Source: Glaciimonas sp. (GTDB taxonomy: Bacteria; Pseudomonadota; Gammaproteobacteria; Burkholderiales; Burkholderiaceae_D). From it: a DNA stretch of 64,000 nt. This document shows positions 1 to 7,881 of the stretch, one piece after another. The stretch's first letter is position 1. Each line of letters starts with the position of its first letter. The position numbers were made by a program, and so were the translations under genes. The stretch lies in the NCBI GenBank assembly GCA_012927625.1, contig JABBOV010000008.1:404291-468290 (forward strand), read 5' to 3'. A model generated the notes under the pieces. That model did no database searches. It was not told the DNA's origin and saw nothing but the letters and a program-made list of their open reading frames with translations.

Positions 1-503
1 GAGCCGAAACCCAGCAGCACAAACCACAAGACGGAAGAGGTCATCGCGCCCAGCGCGAACCACAGCTTGCCGACACCGGCCTGTTGCGCGCCGACCGCGC
101 CCAGCAACACCACGGTATCCAGATATACGTGCGGGTTTAGCAGCGACAGGACGACGATGGCCGTAACTGCCTGCGCGGCGCTCATGACGACAGCCTGCTG
201 ATTCACCTGCAACGCATGATTTGCCCATGCCGCACGCCAGGCGCGCAGCCCGTACCAGCTCAGAAAAGCCACGCCGCCCCACTGCGCCAGTCCCAACAAC
301 ACAGGATTGCCGCCTATCGCCGCACCCATGCCGGCGATCCCGAGGCCGATCAACAGCACCTCGAGCACGATGCACACCAGCACCGTCAGGCCGACATGTT
401 GCTGCCGCAGGCCCATGCGCAACACATGCGCGTTTTGCGAGCCGATTGCGATGATCAGGCCGGCGCCGAGACTGAAGCCTTTCAGATAGAACGGGAACAG
501 CAT
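1..503 (-). CDS. argO: LysE/ArgO-family amino acid exporter, 3' end cut by window
   Basis: I translated this from the minus strand; the ORF track omits it because it runs off the left edge. The protein starts MLFPFYLKGFSLGAGLIIAIG and continues with hydrophobic segments and the LysE-type SQNAHVLRMGLRQ stretch near residue 25, then LNPHVYLDTVVLLG near residue 125. These are typical of the LysE/RhtB superfamily, which exports basic amino acids (arginine, lysine) across the inner membrane. The neighbouring divergent LysR gene of ArgP/LysG type is the usual partner and activator of argO/lysE. Arginine rather than lysine export is inferred from the family and neighbour, not shown by the sequence. 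About 168 codons are visible, so the last 30-40 residues are missing. Confidence 0.85.
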   Translation of the reverse strand, partial: MLFPFYLKGFSLGAGLIIAIGSQNAHVLRMGLRQQHVGLTVLVCIVLEVLLIGLGIAGMGAAIGGNPVLLGLAQWGGVAFLSWYGLRAWRAAWANHALQVNQQAVVMSAAQAVTAIVVLSLLNPHVYLDTVVLLGAVGAQQAGVGKLWFALGAMTSSVLWFVLLGFG

Positions 504-638
504 GATGGAATCCTGTATGCGATGAATGATGGACACCATTCTGCTTTTGGCCGCACAATTAATGAAGCAGAATTAATTTAATTAGTGAATCATTAAAAAT
601 TCTTAATATAGAGCCACTTTCCACCACCAAAACCTCCC
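504..638. promoter_or_regulatory. Divergent argO-argP promoter region
   Basis: A 135-bp spacer lies between the two divergent starts. Its middle is strongly AT-rich, with repeated ATTAAT/AATTAA-type words around 556-606, unlike the GC-rich flanking genes. LysR-type regulators usually bind such divergent spacers and activate the neighbouring gene with a small-molecule effector. No exact operator or -10/-35 pair could be fixed by eye. Confidence 0.45.
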
Positions 639-1525
639 ATGAAATTCGATCCCAAGCAATGCGAAGCCGTACTGGCGGTAATAGAGACCGGCAGTTTCGA
701 GCAAGCCGCCAGCCGCTTGCACCTGACCTCATCGGCAGTTTCGCAGCGGGTGCGGGCGCTGGAAATACAGCTCGGCAGCCCGCTACTGGTGCGCAGCCGG
801 CCGTGCCGCGCCACACAGGCCGGTCAGCGTCTGCTGCAATATCTGCGGCGCGCGCAATTGCTGGAACAGGATTTACAAGCGGAATTTGCCGGCAATCAGT
901 CGGCACCGCTGATGCTTGCCGTGGCGGTCAACGCCGACAGCCTGGCCAGTTGGTTTCTGCCGGCGCTGGCAGAATTTTAATCCGCGAGCAGGTGCTGCTG
1001 GATCTGACGGTGGACGACCAGAACCACACCTACGCATTGCTGGAAGCCGGTCTGGCGCTGGGCTGCATCTCGACCGAGCGGTTGCCGATGCGCGGCTGCG
1101 TCACAGAAACGCTGGGGGTGATGCGATATCGCTGCATGGCCTCACACGACTTCCGTCAACGCTGGTTTCCGCAGGGGATGAACCGCAGCTCGGCACGACT
1201 GGCGCCGGTGCTGACGTTCGACCGCAAGGACCGCTTGCAGGCGGATTTCCTGCTGCAGCACTTCGGCCTGACGACAGATGCTTACCCTTGCCATTACATC
1301 CCGGCCTCGGAAGCGTATATGCAGGCGGTGCGTCTGGGGCTGGGCTGGGGCATGGTGCCGGAGGTGCAGATGGAGCATCTGCAGGAAAGTGGCACGCTGG
1401 TCGATCTGGCGCCGGAGCAACCGACCGATGTCGAACTGTTCTGGCACCGCTGGAAGGTGCAATCGCCGCGTCTGGAGTTGATGTCAGCAACCCTGGTGCA
1501 GACGGCGCGGCAGGTGTTGCTGTAA
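639..1525 (+). pseudogene. argP: LysR-type regulator ArgP/IciA-like, broken by a frameshift near 972-976
   Basis: Residues 1-113 form a normal LysR N-terminus: a helix-turn-helix with FEQAASRLHLTSSAVSQRVR, then the start of the effector domain ending LPALAEF at a stop at 978-980. The rest of an ArgP-like effector domain continues in another frame from about 977 (IREQVLLDLTVDDQNHTY) to 1525, ending TLVQTARQVLL. The two parts join smoothly if one T is added to the TTTT run in GAATTTTAATCC, so a single-base deletion fits. The combined length of about 295 residues is normal for ArgP. It sits divergently beside an argO-type exporter, its classic target. Either the regulator is inactivated in this strain or the homopolymer base is a sequencing error; the sequence alone cannot decide. 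Confidence 0.8.
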
Positions 1526-1550
1526 TGATGCTGGTTCGGCGCTAGTTCAA

Positions 1551-2402
1551 CTAACCCGCCAATTCCTGCCGGTAACGAATACGAGCCTCCTCCTCCAGTC
1601 GGGCATCCTCGATTTCACGCAGCACGCCATCCACATCCACCTTGCGGTTATCTTGCTTGACGCGGCCCGTCAGGGGGGTCTCCGGGGTGAGCAAACCGGC
1701 CTGGTACAGGGTCCAGATTTCCTTGCCGAACTGCGAAGCCAACAGCGCAGGGGCGAACTGGCCGAAGTAATTTTTCAGATTATCCACATCGCGTTCCAGC
1801 ATCGGCCCAGCGTTGGTATTGCCGGCCGCATCGACCGCTTGCGGCAAGTCGATAATCACTGGCCCATCGGCATCGACCAGAATGTTGTACTCGGATAAAT
1901 CGCCGTGGATAATGCCGGCGCACAGCATCAGCACCACTTGATGCAGCAGCAACGCATGGTATTCCAGCGCCGAAGCCTGGGTCATTTCAACATCATTCAG
2001 ACGCGGCGCCGCATTGCCATTGGCGTCCGTGACCAAATCCATCAGCAACACGCCTTCAAAGCAAATATACGGCGTTGGTACCTTCACGCCGGCAGCGGCC
2101 AGACGATACAGCGCATCGACTTCAGCGTTTTGCCAGACTTCTTCCTGCATCTTGCGGCCGTAGCGGCTACCTTTTTCCATCGCGCGCGCCTGCCGGCTGT
2201 TCTTGACCTTGCGGCCTTCCTGATAGACGGCGGCCTGTTTAAAACTGCGCTGACTGGCTTCTTTATAGACTTTTGCACAGCGAATTTCGTCGCCGCAGCG
2301 CACCACATATACGGTGGCTTCCTTGCCGCTCATTAACTGACGAACGACTTCGTCCAGCAAGCCTTCCTGCACTAGCGGTTCGAGTCTTTTGGGAGTTTTC
2401 AT
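1551..2402 (-). CDS. RIO1-type atypical serine/threonine protein kinase
   Basis: The 283-residue protein has the RIO-kinase layout: a nucleotide-binding loop GKEATVYVV near residue 27, the Lys-containing CAKVYK strand near 43, the catalytic loop HGDLSEYNIL near residue 165, and the metal-binding IIDLPQAV that replaces DFG near 180. RIO kinases phosphorylate serine or are ATPases; in bacteria their substrates are mostly unknown. The start ATG at 2402 precedes a Lys-rich first helix. It converges with the broken argP and has no operon partner. An AT-rich dispersed element lies 70-100 nt upstream on the same strand. Family assignment is firm; the cellular role is not known. Confidence 0.9.
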   Translation of the reverse strand: MKTPKRLEPLVQEGLLDEVVRQLMSGKEATVYVVRCGDEIRCAKVYKEASQRSFKQAAVYQEGRKVKNSRQARAMEKGSRYGRKMQEEVWQNAEVDALYRLAAAGVKVPTPYICFEGVLLMDLVTDANGNAAPRLNDVEMTQASALEYHALLLHQVVLMLCAGIIHGDLSEYNILVDADGPVIIDLPQAVDAAGNTNAGPMLERDVDNLKNYFGQFAPALLASQFGKEIWTLYQAGLLTPETPLTGRVKQDNRKVDVDGVLREIEDARLEEEARIRYRQELAG

Positions 2403-2468
2403 GAATTACGGGACCCTCATTAGATTGCATACAGGATTATGTATTTTAAGTTAGCTCAATGAATACAA

Positions 2469-2499
2469 GCGGAAATACGCACGTTTTTAAGCATACTCC
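2469..2499 (-). repeat. AT-rich dispersed element, copy E1
   Basis: Read on the minus strand, this has GGAGTAT starting at 2499 and CCGC starting exactly 27 nt later at 2472, separated by an A-rich spacer. It lies between the penicillin-binding protein stop and the RIO kinase start. Its first box plus GCTTAAAAA is identical to the copy at 62337. This copy is degenerate in the second box (CCGCTT rather than CCGCAT). Confidence 0.6.
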
Positions 2500-2526
2500 G
2501 CATTATTTTAATATTTTTCGAGCGGC

Positions 2527-4923
2527 TCACTGCGGCCTTGGCGCATCGACTACTGACTCGCCCGTACTCAGGCCGGCGTCGGGGTTCGCGTCCGGCCGAG
2601 GTTCCGCCGGCAACGCTTGCCCCTGCGGTAGTGTGCGTAATTGCCCCATCCAATCCTCGGGAGGAGGTTCTGCTACAGGTGCGGCTGATTCTTCCACTAT
2701 TGCCGGAGCCGGAGCCGGAGCCGGCGCTAGTTTGCCGCCCGGGAATAGCGCTGTGGCATCGATTAGCCGCGCATTCAATGCGCTACGGAAGAAGTCGCCC
2801 ACCAGCAGCACCGCATTGTGTCCGCCCTGCCCCCAATAATTGCTGCGCATGGTGACACGCGCATCGTTAAAGCCAACCCAAGCTCCGGCGACCAGATTCG
2901 GATGCATCAGGATAAACCAGCCGTCGGTATTGTTTTGCGTGGTGCCGGTTTTGCCGGCGATATCGGCGCTGATGCCGAAACGCGCTTTGACCGCCTGGCC
3001 AGTACCCTGATTGACCACGCCGCGCATCATATCGATCAGCGTTATTGCCGACTCTGCCGACATCGCGCGCTGGCTTTTGGTATCGAAGGTGGCCAGCACC
3101 CGGCCGTTGCGGTCGGTAATGCTTTTGACGAAAACCGGTTTCCGATATTCGCCCTGGGCCGCAATGGTCGCATACGCCGACACCATTTCCAGCAAGGTCA
3201 CCGGACTGGTGCCCAGCGCCAGCGACGGCACTTGCGCCAGTTTGCTCTGATTGATGCCGACCGCTTTGGCCAGCTTGACGATTGCGGGCAGGCCGACATC
3301 CTGCATCACTTGCGCGGTGATGGTATTTTTCGAGTACACCAAACCCTGGCGCAGCGTCATGGTTTTGCCACTCGCGCCCGACATATCGGTGGGCCGCCAA
3401 ACGCTGCCGTCGGCGGCGCGAATATCGATCACGCTGTCCTGGTACGGCCGATCCGGGCGAAAACCTTTCTCCAGCGCGGCGCCATACACGATCGGTTTGA
3501 AGGTCGAGCCGGGCTGGCGCTCGGCTTGCGCCACATGGTCAAACTGATCGCGCTGAAAATCGCGGCTGCCAACCCAAGCCCGCACCTCGCCGTTGGTTGG
3601 ATCAATCGCCACAAAGCCGGCTTCCAGCCGCGTTTTGGCGGCGCGCAGCCGGGCGATGAAATTACGATCGGCGTGCAGTTTTTTGAAGGTATCGGCGGCA
3701 CTGGCACCGCCTTCCAGCGCGCTTCTATATTCGGGCGATTCGCGGATGAAGCTGTCCTGCAGCTCGCCTTGGGTATCCCAAAAATAGCGGAACGGCACAA
3801 TTTGCCGACGCACGCTGGCATACACGGCAGTCGAAGTCGAGATCAGGCCGCCCTGGCTCTGTCCCCATTCCACATCGGCGATGTTTTGCAACGCACTGGC
3901 TTGCCGTTCGACTGCGCGCAGCGCCGCCTTCTGCAATCCGGCATCGAGCGTGGTATGGATAATCAAGCCGTCGAGCTGCAAGTTATAGTCATTCTGGTCG
4001 GCCCATTCGATCAGCCACTTGCGCACATGCGCAGTGAAATGGGTTTCGGTGCTGTCTGCTGGTTCGTATTGGCGGTGAAAACGCACCCTCAGCGGCTTTT
4101 TCAGCAGCGACTGGTACTGCGCATCGCCCAAATTCCCGTATTTGCGCATTTGCCCCAGCACCACATTGCGCCGCTCCAGCGAACGTTCCGGGTTGAGCAC
4201 CGGATTATAGTAATGGGTGCCTTTGAGCATGCCAACCAGGGTCGCGCTTTCCAGCACATTCAGTTTCGCCGCCGATTTATCGAAATACGTGCGCGCCGCC
4301 ATTTCGATGCCGAACGCGTTGTATAAAAACGGCACCGTGTTCAAATACGTTTCGAGAATCTGATCCTTGCTGTACGCGCTCTCGATCTTGAAGGCGGTAA
4401 CCATTTCCTTGAGCTTGCGGCTGACGCTGCGCGAACGGCCAATCTCTTCCGGGAACAGATTACGCGCCAATTGCTGCGTAATGGTCGAACCGCCCTGAGC
4501 GTCGCCGCCCAAGGTATGCAAAACCGCACCTGCCGTGCGCCGGAAGTCTACCCCGTGGTGCTGGTAAAAGCGGTGATCTTCGGTCGCGATCAAAGCCTGG
4601 ATAACCAGGGGAGAAACCTGCTCCAGCTTGATGCGTTCCTGTTGACCCTGGTTGAAGGCGGCCAGCTGCTGGCCGTCGGCCGATAGGATCGTGCTCGCTT
4701 GCGCGGTGCGCGCCTGTTGCAAATCCTTGATGCTGGGTGTGGTTGGAATCAGTACCAGAACGTACAAAAACAGCAGTCCGAACAGCGTAGCGCCGGTCAG
4801 GCCGAGCAGAAGCGCGCCGCGCCGAAACGGCGGCTGGCGCACCACATAAGCAAACAAGCACGCAAACCAGCGCGTGCCAGTGGCCCGCAGCTGACTAGCG
4901 CGCTGGCGTAGCAGGTCCAGCAT
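2527..4923 (-). CDS. Class A penicillin-binding protein (PBP1A-like glycosyltransferase/transpeptidase)
   Basis: This bifunctional peptidoglycan synthase polymerises glycan strands and cross-links peptides at the inner membrane. After one N-terminal membrane helix come the GT51 motifs EDHRFYQHHGVD (near residue 115), GGSTITQQLARNLF, RKLKEM and KDQILETYLN. The transpeptidase motifs follow: STFK (catalytic serine, near 470), SKN and KTGTT (near 658). The tail is rich in Ala-Pro and acidic residues, including an APAPAPAPA run encoded by a 6-bp repeat near 2704-2725. The ORF track extends to 5142, but those extra 73 codons cross a dispersed palindrome and do not look protein-like. I take ATG 4923; TTG 4950, preceded by AGG at good spacing, is equally plausible. 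The length of about 798 residues suits the family. Confidence 0.92.
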   Translation of the reverse strand: MLDLLRQRASQLRATGTRWFACLFAYVVRQPPFRRGALLLGLTGATLFGLLFLYVLVLIPTTPSIKDLQQARTAQASTILSADGQQLAAFNQGQQERIKLEQVSPLVIQALIATEDHRFYQHHGVDFRRTAGAVLHTLGGDAQGGSTITQQLARNLFPEEIGRSRSVSRKLKEMVTAFKIESAYSKDQILETYLNTVPFLYNAFGIEMAARTYFDKSAAKLNVLESATLVGMLKGTHYYNPVLNPERSLERRNVVLGQMRKYGNLGDAQYQSLLKKPLRVRFHRQYEPADSTETHFTAHVRKWLIEWADQNDYNLQLDGLIIHTTLDAGLQKAALRAVERQASALQNIADVEWGQSQGGLISTSTAVYASVRRQIVPFRYFWDTQGELQDSFIRESPEYRSALEGGASAADTFKKLHADRNFIARLRAAKTRLEAGFVAIDPTNGEVRAWVGSRDFQRDQFDHVAQAERQPGSTFKPIVYGAALEKGFRPDRPYQDSVIDIRAADGSVWRPTDMSGASGKTMTLRQGLVYSKNTITAQVMQDVGLPAIVKLAKAVGINQSKLAQVPSLALGTSPVTLLEMVSAYATIAAQGEYRKPVFVKSITDRNGRVLATFDTKSQRAMSAESAITLIDMMRGVVNQGTGQAVKARFGISADIAGKTGTTQNNTDGWFILMHPNLVAGAWVGFNDARVTMRSNYWGQGGHNAVLLVGDFFRSALNARLIDATALFPGGKLAPAPAPAPAIVEESAAPVAEPPPEDWMGQLRTLPQGQALPAEPRPDANPDAGLSTGESVVDAPRPQ

Positions 4924-5092
4924 GCGCGGCAGGAATTTTTTTTCGTTCAAGTCGAACCTATCGGAGGTTTTCGGAAGAATCGGGAGTGCCGGGATTACAG
5001 ACACAATTGCAGGCACAACATGATACAGGCGGATACCGTTGAGCGCAGGCAACTCGTATCCGGGCAAACGGAGCGAAGCATACACCAGAGCG

Positions 5093-5145
5093 GTAGTGCC
5101 GGCCTGCGTGCCGGCAACCGGTGCAGGCACGCAGGCTGGCATTAC
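5093..5145. repeat. Dispersed palindrome family A, copy A1 (divergent)
   Basis: A near-perfect inverted repeat starts GTAGTGCCGGCCTGCGTGCC and ends with its reverse complement ...GGCATTAC. It is a variant of the family seen at 34762, 42579 and 47653 (GTAGTGCAGGCCTCCGTGCC). It sits between the NlpC/P60 lipoprotein and the penicillin-binding protein, three bases past the lipoprotein stop, where its hairpin could end or protect the transcript. Confidence 0.75.
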
Positions 5146-5147
5146 TT

Positions 5148-5615
5148 TTAATCAAAATAATTACGCGTCATCTCGTAGCGTTGCGCATAGTAACGGTTGT
5201 CGAGCCGGTCGATACGCACCTGGCCGTTGGTCGATGGCGCATGGATGAAGCGCGCATCGCCGATATAAATGCCGACATGTGAAAACGGCCGGTTCATGGT
5301 GTTAAAGAAAATCAAGTCGCCAGGGCGCATGCCGGAACGCGGGATTTCTTTGCCGCGTCGCGCAATATCGGCTGCGCTGCCGCTCACGTTCACGCCTGCT
5401 GCGTTGCGGTAGATATACGACACCATGCCGCTGCAATCGAGCCCGGCTTCTGGATTCTTGCCGCCAAAGCGATAGCCGGTTCCAATCAAGCCCATCGCAT
5501 AGATGGCAACTTCGTTGCCTTGTTCGCTCGTAACCGGACGCGCTGGTTGCAGCGGCGTCGTGCCGCAAGCTGTCAGCAGCAATACCAGACAAACAACAAG
5601 AAATTTTAATGGCAT
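5148..5615 (-). CDS. NlpC/P60-family lipoprotein, putative cell-wall endopeptidase
   Basis: The 155-residue precursor has a lipoprotein signal (LVVCLVLLLTAC, lipobox cysteine near residue 17), so it should be anchored in the envelope. The NlpC/P60 cysteine-peptidase core follows: catalytic Cys in LDCSGMVSYIY (near 60), His in SHVGIYIG (near 113) and a third polar residue in FIHAPS. This family cuts gamma-D-glutamyl-diaminopimelate bonds in peptidoglycan stems; Spr/MepS and NlpC are relatives. The start has a GGA Shine-Dalgarno 8 nt upstream. It lies just upstream of the peptidoglycan synthase on the same strand but is separated by a palindrome, so co-transcription is uncertain. Confidence 0.9.
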   Translation of the reverse strand: MPLKFLVVCLVLLLTACGTTPLQPARPVTSEQGNEVAIYAMGLIGTGYRFGGKNPEAGLDCSGMVSYIYRNAAGVNVSGSAADIARRGKEIPRSGMRPGDLIFFNTMNRPFSHVGIYIGDARFIHAPSTNGQVRIDRLDNRYYAQRYEMTRNYFD

Positions 5616-5941
5616 GATTTTCCTGACTTTGCGGCTTGTTTTGGTAACGCATTCGATAGTGCTTGCTACTTTTCTGCCTATGGGACGCCGAGCGCCTTAA
5701 CCGGCCTTGTGTGCGCTTTCCATTAAACGCTTGCCATCATTAAAACTGAACAGGCAAGAATTCTTCTCAATTCCTAGGGCAGATTAAGGATATTCCGATA
5801 TAGCCGCAGCCGCTATTTCCCTACACTAGAAGTGTGACTACCGATTTGCATCCGACAAAGACGGCATCTTTTATCACGCCATTTGTAAATCTCACTCTGC
5901 ACAGCTTTACATATTAAAACTAAAAATTACCACAATAAACA
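5616..5941. other. Divergent intergenic region with no recognised gene
   Basis: A 326-bp spacer separates the NlpC lipoprotein from the small HTH gene. It is moderately AT-rich towards 5880-5940. I see no ORF, RNA gene or dispersed-family repeat in it. It should hold both divergent promoters, which I could not place exactly. Confidence 0.5.
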
Positions 5942-6358
5942 ATGACACAGTCTCACAGCATGGAAACAGTTAAAACAGCGGCAACCGAGCTTAAATCTTA
6001 CGACCCAAGCCGCTTGCTGGATGCGGTTCTTAGAAAAATGCAATGGAAAAACGATACCGTTCTAGCCCAAAAACTCAACGTCCAGATTGATGTAATTCGT
6101 CGGATTCGAGCCGAAACATTGCCGCTCGGTGCGTCGATGTTGCTGTGGCTGCAAGAAGCCAGCGGCGTTAGCATTGATGAATTGCGTCAATTAATGGGGG
6201 ATCGGCGCGCGAAGCTGCGAATAAGTTGTACCTGGACATTGAAACTGGCCCGTTTTAACCGCTTCATGCCCCCGAGCCATCCCAATGCATTGCTCGTGCT
6301 ACCGATGCAACTTGGAGAACCGAGCGATGTGAATATTTCCGGTCAACCGGGCCAATAG
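5942..6358 (+). CDS. Small HTH-like protein with an atypical C-terminal tail
   Basis: The 138-residue protein has a compact helical N-terminal part (RLLDAVLRKMQWKNDTVLAQ) followed by a segment typical of XRE-like DNA-binding folds: ALNV-like turn, then VIRRIRAETLPLGASMLLWL and a conserved-looking ELRQLMGDRRAKLRIS near residue 90. I recall similar short proteins ending soon after that motif in Oxalobacteraceae, usually with a Lys-rich tail. Here the frame runs on for about 40 unrelated Pro/Leu-rich residues, which may reflect an old frameshift near 6225. The next gene starts 8 bp later and probably shares the transcript. DNA binding is inferred from fold-like pattern only; target unknown. Confidence 0.6.
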   Translation: MTQSHSMETVKTAATELKSYDPSRLLDAVLRKMQWKNDTVLAQKLNVQIDVIRRIRAETLPLGASMLLWLQEASGVSIDELRQLMGDRRAKLRISCTWTLKLARFNRFMPPSHPNALLVLPMQLGEPSDVNISGQPGQ

Positions 6359-6366
6359 GAGCAGAC

Positions 6367-6597
6367 ATGAAGGTGGATATATATCTAAGAATGGAAAGCC
6401 AGAATCGTATTTCGTACCTGGCTGTGCCACAGGGAAAGCCGCTGCCCGAAGAAGTCACCAGCACCGATTGGCAAGCTGCCGAGCACAATATTGAGCTGGA
6501 AGAAGATACCAGCCCGCAATTTAATTTGGCGCTTGACGATGCTCTGGCGCAGATCGACGCGAAAGGTTACGCGATCACGCACCTGGAAGACCAATAA
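6367..6597 (+). CDS. Small conserved hypothetical protein (possibly DUF6139)
   Basis: The 76-residue acidic protein begins MKVDIYLRMESQNRISYLAV and contains PEEVTSTDWQAAEHNIEL; it has no membrane segment or signal. A good Shine-Dalgarno (AGGAG) sits 7 nt upstream of the ATG. Small Burkholderiales proteins with the same 'VDIYxR...SYLxVPxGxxxPxEVTxTDW' pattern exist; I believe they are grouped as DUF6139, though I cannot confirm the accession here. It follows the HTH-like gene by 8 bp. Function unknown. Confidence 0.7.
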   Translation: MKVDIYLRMESQNRISYLAVPQGKPLPEEVTSTDWQAAEHNIELEEDTSPQFNLALDDALAQIDAKGYAITHLEDQ

Positions 6598-6649
6598 TCG
6601 ACAATCGATGATCGCGTAAACTTGCACCTTCCACGCTATCCCGATCTAC

Positions 6650-7879
6650 CTATCTTTTCAGTGCAACCTTGCCCAGATCCCATATTGGCAAGAAAATACC
6701 CAGCGCCAGAACCAGCACCAGAATACCCAGTGCGACGATCAGGATCGGCTCAATCTGCGAAGACAGCGTCTTGAGTTCGTAGTCGACTTCGCGCTCGTAC
6801 ATTTCGGCGATTTCATCCATCAAATCATCGAGCTCGCCAGTTTCTTCGCCGACCGCAATCATCTGCAGCACCACAGGCGTAAACACGTTGGCCACCAAGG
6901 CCGTGCGCAAAATGCTTTCGCCGCGCTCGACACCGTCGCGCATTTGCTCGATACGGCTGGCGATATACGTGTTGTCCACCGTTTGCGCAACCACATTCAG
7001 CCCCTGCACGATCGGCACCCCACTCTTGCTGGACAAAGCAAAGCTGCGGGCAAAACGCGCCAGCGTGCCTTTCAAAATGATTTTTCCGACGATAGGAAAA
7101 CGCAGCTTGATCTTGTCCCACTGGTATAAGCCCTTAGTGGTCGAAATAGTTGCCTTGAATGCAAACACGGCAGCACCTATCGCCGCCAGCATCAGCGGCC
7201 AGTAGTGCACGGTAAATTCCGAGCTTGCCATCAAGATGCGCGTCATCAACGGCAATTGCGCATTGAAGCCGGCATACACCTTGGCGAAAGCCGGGATCAC
7301 GAAGATATTGATCACACCCATCGCCAGCAGCATCGCAGTCATCACAAAGGACGGATAGCGCATTGCAGTACGCACCCGTTCGCCCATCTCGCGCTCGAAT
7401 TCAAGATGCGCAAACAAGCGCAAGAAAACTTCTTCCAGACGACCGGTCATCTCGCCCACACGCACCATATTCAAATAAAAGTTGGAGAATACCTGGGGGT
7501 GGCGCCGCATTGCCGCAGACAATTCGCGCCCGGCATCGAGCGACTCCCGAATATCCTTGAGCACCCGCCCAAATGATTTATTGATGGCGGATTCCTGCAA
7601 GCCAGCCAGGCCGCGCATGATCGGCACGCCTGCTTTCAACAGCGTATACAACTGCCGACTGAATAACTGAACGTCGATGGAGCGTACTTTTTCTTCGGTC
7701 AGGCGCGCCCACCAGCCGACTTCGTTACCGGTTCGCGGCTGGCTGGTTGCCGTGATATCAATCGGCGTAATGCCGGTATTGAACAACTGGCTGGCGACGG
7801 CGCTGCTGTCGACGCCTTCCAGCACGCCCTTGACCAGTTCGCCGCGGGAATTGCGCGCTTTATAGGCAAAAAACCCCAT
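6650..7879 (-). CDS. mshG: MSHA pilus inner-membrane platform protein MshG
   Basis: The 409-residue protein is a GspF/PilC-family platform protein that links the assembly ATPase to pilin polymerisation in the inner membrane. It has two tandem T2SSF domains: the first around FSRQLYTLLKAGVPIMRGL (near residue 75) and the second around FARSFALSSKSGVPIVQGL (near 275). The hydrophobic segments are near 175, 220 and 385, with VALGILVLVLALGIFLPIW at the C-terminus. The start is preceded by GAGG 8 nt upstream. It begins 2 bp after the mshE stop, so the two are one operon. Neighbouring msh genes support MshG rather than PilC or GspF. Confidence 0.9.
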   Translation of the reverse strand: MGFFAYKARNSRGELVKGVLEGVDSSAVASQLFNTGITPIDITATSQPRTGNEVGWWARLTEEKVRSIDVQLFSRQLYTLLKAGVPIMRGLAGLQESAINKSFGRVLKDIRESLDAGRELSAAMRRHPQVFSNFYLNMVRVGEMTGRLEEVFLRLFAHLEFEREMGERVRTAMRYPSFVMTAMLLAMGVINIFVIPAFAKVYAGFNAQLPLMTRILMASSEFTVHYWPLMLAAIGAAVFAFKATISTTKGLYQWDKIKLRFPIVGKIILKGTLARFARSFALSSKSGVPIVQGLNVVAQTVDNTYIASRIEQMRDGVERGESILRTALVANVFTPVVLQMIAVGEETGELDDLMDEIAEMYEREVDYELKTLSSQIEPILIVALGILVLVLALGIFLPIWDLGKVALKR

Positions 7880-7881
7880 TT

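Noticed and set aside
659-1525. 288-codon ORF as an independent gene
   Set aside because: Its first about 100 codons are an out-of-frame reading of the argP N-terminus; only the part after about 977 is protein-like, and it belongs to argP.
2818-4326. 502-codon + strand ORF antisense to the penicillin-binding protein
   Set aside because: It is a long shadow of the GC-rich coding strand: His/Arg-rich composition, no domain, and fully covered by the strongly supported minus-strand gene.
4924-5142. N-terminal 73-codon extension of the penicillin-binding protein
   Set aside because: It is read through a dispersed palindrome (5093-5145) and has no similarity to the family; a start at 4923 or 4950 fits better.
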